Source of the DNA: CAXMST01 sp035267205
GTDB lineage: Bacteria; Actinomycetota; Thermoleophilia; Solirubrobacterales; 70-9
Assembly: GCA_035267205.1 (NCBI GenBank)
Contig: DATFLZ010000143.1
Span: forward strand, 1 to 8,652
Length of the DNA stretch: 8,652 nucleotides
Reading direction: 5' to 3'
Shown here piece by piece: positions 6,106-8,652 of this stretch (positions within the stretch are counted from its first letter, which is position 1; each line of letters begins with the position of its first letter). The position numbers and the translations under genes are program-made. Below the pieces are notes generated by a model that saw only the letters and a program-made list of their open reading frames with translations, did no database searches and was not told the DNA's origin.

Positions 6106-6735
6106 CTAGTTCACCTCTTCTTGTGGACCGCCTGATTGCGGTAGATGTCTGGCGGCCAAACGGGAGTACTTCGATCCTTCAGGCCTGAGTTCAGAACGGT
6201 AGAGAGCGAGCCGGACGAAACCGAACGCATGTCCGTCTCCCCCCGGAAGCGGGTCCAGACGACCGGCGGGCCGCCCCGCCTCGGCCCTGCCCCGCACGCG
6301 AAAGACCGTGAGGTGCGGCCAGAACGGCCGCTTCGGGCGCCGGAAGACGCCCAGGGCGGTGAGCTCATCGCCGAGCTCCCCCGCAAGCTGCTCCGCCGCG
6401 GGGCTCTCGGCCTCCAGCGCGAACAGGCGCGGGCGCCGCCGCGGAACCGGTACGGGCTCCACCCGCAGACGGGCCGGGATCGGCCGCGACTCGATGCCCT
6501 CGACCACGCCGGCGATCGCGTCGACCTCCGCCTCCGGCTGGTCCCCGAGAAAGGCCACGGTCATGTGCAGCGAATCAGGTCGCACCGGACGGAGGCGTTC
6601 CGAGACGCCCTCCTGGCCGCGCTGCCAGCTCGTGATCGCATTGACCACGGGCTCGGGTGGGTCGAGCGCACAGAAGAGCCGCAGACGGCTCTCCGGTACA
6701 CCTTCAACCTCGCTCTTCGCTGCGTTGCCGCTCAT
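6106..6735 (-). CDS. thpR: RNA 2',3'-cyclic phosphodiesterase (LigT/ThpR family)
   Basis: A 2H-superfamily phosphoesterase of 209 residues that opens RNA 2',3'-cyclic phosphates to 2'-phosphates; E. coli LigT was also noted for 2'-5' RNA ligase activity. The two catalytic HxT(x) motifs are HMTV at 57-60 (SLHMTVAFLGD) and HLTV at 141-144 (WPHLTVFRVRG). The C-terminal LALYRSELRPEGSKYSRLA is a family hallmark. The ATG at 6735 is preferred; a GTG at 6741 would add two residues. There is no proper Shine-Dalgarno site, but TAGGTT ends seven bases before the ATG, which fits a leaderless mRNA. Its stop is 2 nt from recA. Linkage of ligT to recA is known from Deinococcus radiodurans (cinA-ligT-recA, from memory), but no cinA lies upstream here; the neighbour is a divergent hydrolase. 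Confidence 0.93.
   Translation of the reverse strand: MSGNAAKSEVEGVPESRLRLFCALDPPEPVVNAITSWQRGQEGVSERLRPVRPDSLHMTVAFLGDQPEAEVDAIAGVVEGIESRPIPARLRVEPVPVPRRRPRLFALEAESPAAEQLAGELGDELTALGVFRRPKRPFWPHLTVFRVRGRAEAGRPAGRLDPLPGGDGHAFGFVRLALYRSELRPEGSKYSRLAARHLPQSGGPQEEVN
6111..6119 (-). promoter_or_regulatory. recA ribosome binding site inside thpR
   Basis: AAGAGGTGA on the minus strand is seven bases before the recA ATG and overlaps the last thpR codons (EEVN-stop). With the arrangement TAG-AA-ATG, ribosomes finishing thpR could reinitiate at recA. Confidence 0.75.
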
Positions 6736-6742
6736 GACCACG

Positions 6743-6748
6743 AACCTA
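6743..6748 (-). promoter_or_regulatory. -10-like element for leaderless thpR-recA transcript
   Basis: TAGGTT (TAnnnT) ends exactly seven bases before the thpR ATG, so transcription would start at or next to the A of the ATG. No convincing -35 hexamer is seen 16-18 bases further up. This would be the main promoter I can propose for thpR and recA. I saw no GAAC-N4-GTTC type LexA site here. Confidence 0.35.
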
Positions 6749-6796
6749 GAGATCGGATCGGCGCGGATGGGTAGCGCGCTGTGCCGATTATGCGAA

Positions 6797-6802
6797 TAGT
6801 GT
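6797..6802 (+). promoter_or_regulatory. -10-like element for leaderless alpha/beta hydrolase transcript
   Basis: TAGTGT (TAnnnT) ends exactly seven bases before the ATG at 6810, mirroring the divergent thpR arrangement. There is no Shine-Dalgarno site before the ATG. GATTAT at 6786-6791 is an alternative that would instead place a start near the GTG at 6801. No clear -35 element is visible. Confidence 0.33.
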
Positions 6803-6809
6803 GCGCCCG

Positions 6810-7703
6810 ATGACGCGCCCGATGCCCGAGCTCGAGGGAGTCAGCCACGAGCTCTACAACGTTGGCGGCATCCGCATGCATGTCGCGGTCGCCGGCGACC
6901 CCGCCTCCGAGCCGCTGGTCCTGATCCACGGCTGGCCTCAGCACTGGTGGGTCTGGAGGAAGCTGATCGGGCCGCTGAGTGATCGCTACCGGGTGATCTG
7001 CCCGGACCTCCGGGGGTTCGGCTGGAGCGAGGCGCCCTCACGCAGCTACCTGAAAGCCGACCTCGCAGACGACGTGGTGGCGCTCGCGGACGCCCTGGAG
7101 CTCGACCGATTCAAACTCGCGGGCCACGACTGGGGCGGCCTGGTGGGCTTCCACGTCTGCCTCAAGCAGCCGGCCCGCGTCAGCCACTATGCGGCGGCCG
7201 GCATCAGCCACCTCTGGGTGCGCGCCGACGACGCGACGCTCCCGGAGCGCATCAGGCTCCTCGGTCGGCTCTGGTACCAGTTCGTGCTCGCCTCCCCCCT
7301 GCTCGGCCGCCAGGTCGTCCAACGGCTTCCGATGTTCATGAGGACGGTGCTCAACAAGGGCGCCGACCGCCCGGACACCTTCACGGACGCCGACATCGAG
7401 ACGTTCGTCTCCCAGTGGGCCGAGCCGGAACGCGCCCGCGCCAGCGTGCAGGTCTACCGCAGCTTTCTCACCCGCGAGTTCGCCCAGATCGCCAAGGGGG
7501 CCTTCGACGACCGCGTCCTCGAGCAGCCGATCGCGATGCTGATCGGCGAGGGCGACCCGGTGATCAGCGCCGAGGACCTCGAGGGCGCCGAGGCCAACCT
7601 GCCGAACCTCGAGCTGCGCGAGCTGACCGGCGTCGGCCACTTCGTCCCCGAGGAGGCACCCGACGTGATGCTCGCCGCGATGAACGAGCTCTTCGAGCGC
7701 TAG
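6810..7703 (+). CDS. alpha/beta-fold hydrolase, epoxide hydrolase-like
   Basis: A 297-residue cytosolic alpha/beta hydrolase. The oxyanion-hole motif is HGWP at 40-43. The nucleophile elbow GHDWGG (105-110) carries Asp107 rather than Ser, which is typical of epoxide hydrolases and haloalkane dehalogenases. The probable acid is Asp249 in GEGDPVI and the catalytic His is His277 in VGHFVPEEAP. A helical cap spans about 135-235. The HGWP motif and cap favour an epoxide hydrolase; the substrate is unknown. Three in-frame starts exist: GTG 6801, ATG 6810 and ATG 6822. I chose 6810 because a TAnnnT element ends seven bases before it and none has a Shine-Dalgarno site. It is divergent from thpR and convergent with a second epoxide-hydrolase-type gene of a different subfamily. 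Confidence 0.9.
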   Translation: MTRPMPELEGVSHELYNVGGIRMHVAVAGDPASEPLVLIHGWPQHWWVWRKLIGPLSDRYRVICPDLRGFGWSEAPSRSYLKADLADDVVALADALELDRFKLAGHDWGGLVGFHVCLKQPARVSHYAAAGISHLWVRADDATLPERIRLLGRLWYQFVLASPLLGRQVVQRLPMFMRTVLNKGADRPDTFTDADIETFVSQWAEPERARASVQVYRSFLTREFAQIAKGAFDDRVLEQPIAMLIGEGDPVISAEDLEGAEANLPNLELRELTGVGHFVPEEAPDVMLAAMNELFER

Positions 7704-7734
7704 CGGCGCGTCGGCGTCGGCGGGCGACTTGTTC

Positions 7735-7794
7735 CTATGCGAAAGCGTGGGTTCTGCCGAGGGCTCGGGCCGCGGGGCGGCAGCGGCTGCATAG
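7735..7794. other. nested inverted repeats, possible structured RNA or terminator
   Basis: Three nested helices can form: CTATGC (7735-7740) with GCATAG (7789-7794), CTGCCG (7754-7759) with CGGCAG (7778-7783), and GGC (7762-7764) with GCC (7769-7771) closing a TCGG loop. The element begins 31 nt after the hydrolase stop codon and could fold on either strand. No U-run follows. It may end or stabilise the hydrolase transcript, or belong to an unrecognised RNA. Confidence 0.35.
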
Positions 7795-7814
7795 CGGGAG
7801 CGTGACCATCCCGC
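7794..7814. other. 6-bp hairpin between convergent genes
   Basis: GCGGGA (7794-7799) pairs with TCCCGC (7809-7814) around a 9-nt loop. It abuts the nested element at 7735-7794, sharing one base. Alone it could be chance in GC-rich DNA; it is listed because it continues the series of dyads in this gap. Confidence 0.3.
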
Positions 7815-7843
7815 CGATCGAGGCGAGGCTGTCTCCTCCAGTG

Positions 7844-7892
7844 GCCGAGCGGTCAATCTGCCCCGCCTGCCGGCCGAAAGTGACCGCTCGGC
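7844..7892. terminator. 12-bp perfect inverted repeat, possible bidirectional terminator
   Basis: GCCGAGCGGTCA (7844-7855) and TGACCGCTCGGC (7881-7892) are exact reverse complements separated by 25 nt. A stem this long is unlikely by chance in a 320-nt gap. It lies near the middle of the space between two convergent genes, where a bidirectional U-less terminator would be expected, but a binding site for a dimeric protein is equally open. The left arm resembles the D-arm region of a serine tRNA, but no tRNA cloverleaf fits. Confidence 0.4.
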
Positions 7893-7905
7893 GCCGCACC
7901 CGTCA

Positions 7906-7923
7906 GCGGTTCCGCGGAACCGC
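7906..7923. other. 18-bp perfect palindrome
   Basis: GCGGTTCCGCGGAACCGC is its own reverse complement across all 18 bases, with no spacer. Such continuous symmetry fits an operator for a dimeric regulator or a cruciform/terminator stem. It begins 13 bases after the 12-bp inverted repeat. CCAGATCTGG, a 10-bp palindrome, follows at 7925-7934. Confidence 0.45.
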
Positions 7924-7950
7924 CCCAGATCTGGTGCCCCAGGGCGGATA

Positions 7951-7984
7951 GCCGGCTACCCCTCCCTCACTGCGAGGAGCCGGC
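7951..7984 (-). terminator. hairpin 3' of the epoxide hydrolase gene
   Basis: GCCGGCT (7951-7957) pairs with AGCCGGC (7978-7984), and CCTC (7961-7964) with GAGG (7974-7977), giving a 7+4 bp stem with a 3-nt bulge and a 9-nt loop. It begins about 40 nt past the stop of the minus-strand epoxide hydrolase, the expected place for its terminator. No U-run follows on the minus strand. Confidence 0.4.
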
Positions 7985-8023
7985 GGGCGCCCACGCCGAG
8001 GGCAACCCGCGTCCTTACGACCC

Positions 8024-8652
8024 CTACAGCCCCCGCAAGAACCCGATCAGGTCCTCGCTGAGCAGCTCCGGCTCCTCCCAGGCAGCGAAGTGGCCGCCGC
8101 GGGGCATCTCGGTCCAGCTACGGATGTCGGCGCAGATGCGCGCGGTCCAGGCGCGCGGAGGGCGCACCAGCTCGCCAGGAAAGTCGCAGGCCGCAGTCGG
8201 GACCGTGATCCGCTCGCCGGGGGCGAGACGCCAGCGATCCTGACGCGTGGCCGCGTACAGGCGCAGGGAGCTCGCGGCGGTTCCTGTTGCCCAATAGAAC
8301 GTGAGCAGATCGCAGAGGTCGCGCTTGGAGAAGCGGCTCTCCAGGTCCTCCGCACAGTCGCTCCACAATCGATAGCGCGGCACGAGCCAGGCGGCAAGGG
8401 CCGCAGGCGAGTCGGTGAGCCCCACCCCGATCGAGTCCGGCGCGAGCCCGTGGACGATCTGGTGGTAGCCCTGGGTCAGCTGCGAGCGCTGCGCCGCCTG
8501 GGCGAACTGGACCTCCTCCTCGCTCAGATCCTCGAGGTCGCCCGGGATCGGCAGCAGGCCCGGAGCGTTGGTGTGGAAGCCTGCGACGGCCTCGGGCTGG
8601 TCGAAGGCGATGCGCCCGGCGACGTACGCGCCCCAGTCTCCGCCCTGCACGG
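8024..8652 (-). CDS. epoxide hydrolase, EHN family (N-terminus outside window)
   Basis: The C-terminal part, about 209 residues, of an alpha/beta hydrolase resembling the microsomal/juvenile-hormone epoxide hydrolase group with an N-terminal EHN domain. The frame is still open at the window edge, so the true start is missing. The nucleophile elbow GGDWGA lies within the first few visible residues, its Asp being the predicted nucleophile. The segment GLTDSPAALAAWLVPRYRLWSD and the following helical cap residues are typical of the family. The C-terminus holds the catalytic His in MPRGGHFAAWEEPELLSEDL. The missing half should contain the EHN domain and the HGWP motif. It is not a close copy of the plus-strand hydrolase at 6810-7703: the elbow context, cap and C-terminus differ. 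The substrate is unknown. Confidence 0.9.
   Translation of the reverse strand, partial: VQGGDWGAYVAGRIAFDQPEAVAGFHTNAPGLLPIPGDLEDLSEEEVQFAQAAQRSQLTQGYHQIVHGLAPDSIGVGLTDSPAALAAWLVPRYRLWSDCAEDLESRFSKRDLCDLLTFYWATGTAASSLRLYAATRQDRWRLAPGERITVPTAACDFPGELVRPPRAWTARICADIRSWTEMPRGGHFAAWEEPELLSEDLIGFLRGL

Noticed and set aside
4889..6109. Plus-strand ORF of 406 codons
   Set aside because: Antisense to recA across its whole length, with no family features.
6104..6810. LexA/SOS box for recA
   Set aside because: Reading by eye for GAAC-N4-GTTC through thpR and its upstream region found none. GTTCAGAAC near 6188-6196 has the opposite arrangement and a one-base spacer. A divergent box type cannot be excluded.
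7038..7856. Minus-strand ORF of 272 codons reaching into the convergent gap
   Set aside because: Mostly antisense to the alpha/beta hydrolase with its catalytic motifs; the part beyond 7703 overlaps the inverted repeats and looks like no protein family.
7841..7923. tRNA-Ser-like string GTGGCCGAGCGGTCAA
   Set aside because: Only a D-arm-like piece; no acceptor stem, no GGTTCGA T-loop and no cloverleaf can be built. The string is one arm of the 12-bp inverted repeat.
7415..7951. Plus-strand ORF of 178 codons spanning the hydrolase end and the gap
   Set aside because: Alternate frame of the hydrolase gene, arginine-rich shadow composition, no start signal.

Overview
This window is GC-rich bacterial DNA that reads as chromosomal backbone rather than a mobile region. 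The gene set and order (thpR, recA, recX, HAD hydrolase, RNase Y, membrane cytochrome c, miaB) and the RecA sequence style (for example the RIETLKDGTEAVGNR stretch) suggest a high-GC actinobacterium. The presence of RNase Y points towards the deep-branching Thermoleophilia/Solirubrobacterales side, but that placement is inference from memory of the families, not a search result.

Layout from right to left on the minus strand: thpR (6735-6106) runs into recA (6103-4943) with a 2-nt gap and the recA ribosome binding site inside thpR. recX (4886-4416) and a HAD phosphatase (4376-3684) follow. A hairpin just past the HAD stop may end this unit. A sigma70-like promoter (3626-3598) and a leader of about 240 nt, carrying internal repeats, then precede rny (3350-1914). 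Next come a membrane-anchored single-heme cytochrome c (1825-1154) and miaB (1099 to beyond base 1, so its C-terminus is missing). The theme is DNA repair, RNA processing and tRNA modification: RecA/RecX for recombination, ThpR for RNA 2',3'-cyclic phosphate chemistry, RNase Y for mRNA decay, MiaB for ms2i6A37 in tRNA.

On the right, a plus-strand alpha/beta hydrolase (6810-7703) diverges from thpR. It converges on a second, different epoxide-hydrolase-type gene on the minus strand (8652-8024), whose N-terminus lies outside the window. The 320-nt gap between these two genes has no credible ORF but holds a dense series of inverted repeats, including a 12-bp perfect inverted repeat and an 18-bp perfect palindrome.

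I found no CRISPR array, insertion sequence, prophage gene, rRNA or convincing tRNA. The points most worth a second look are the dyad-rich convergent intergenic region, the duplicated element in the rny leader, an RNase Y with no membrane anchor, the tight thpR-recA coupling, and two divergent genes that both look leaderless.
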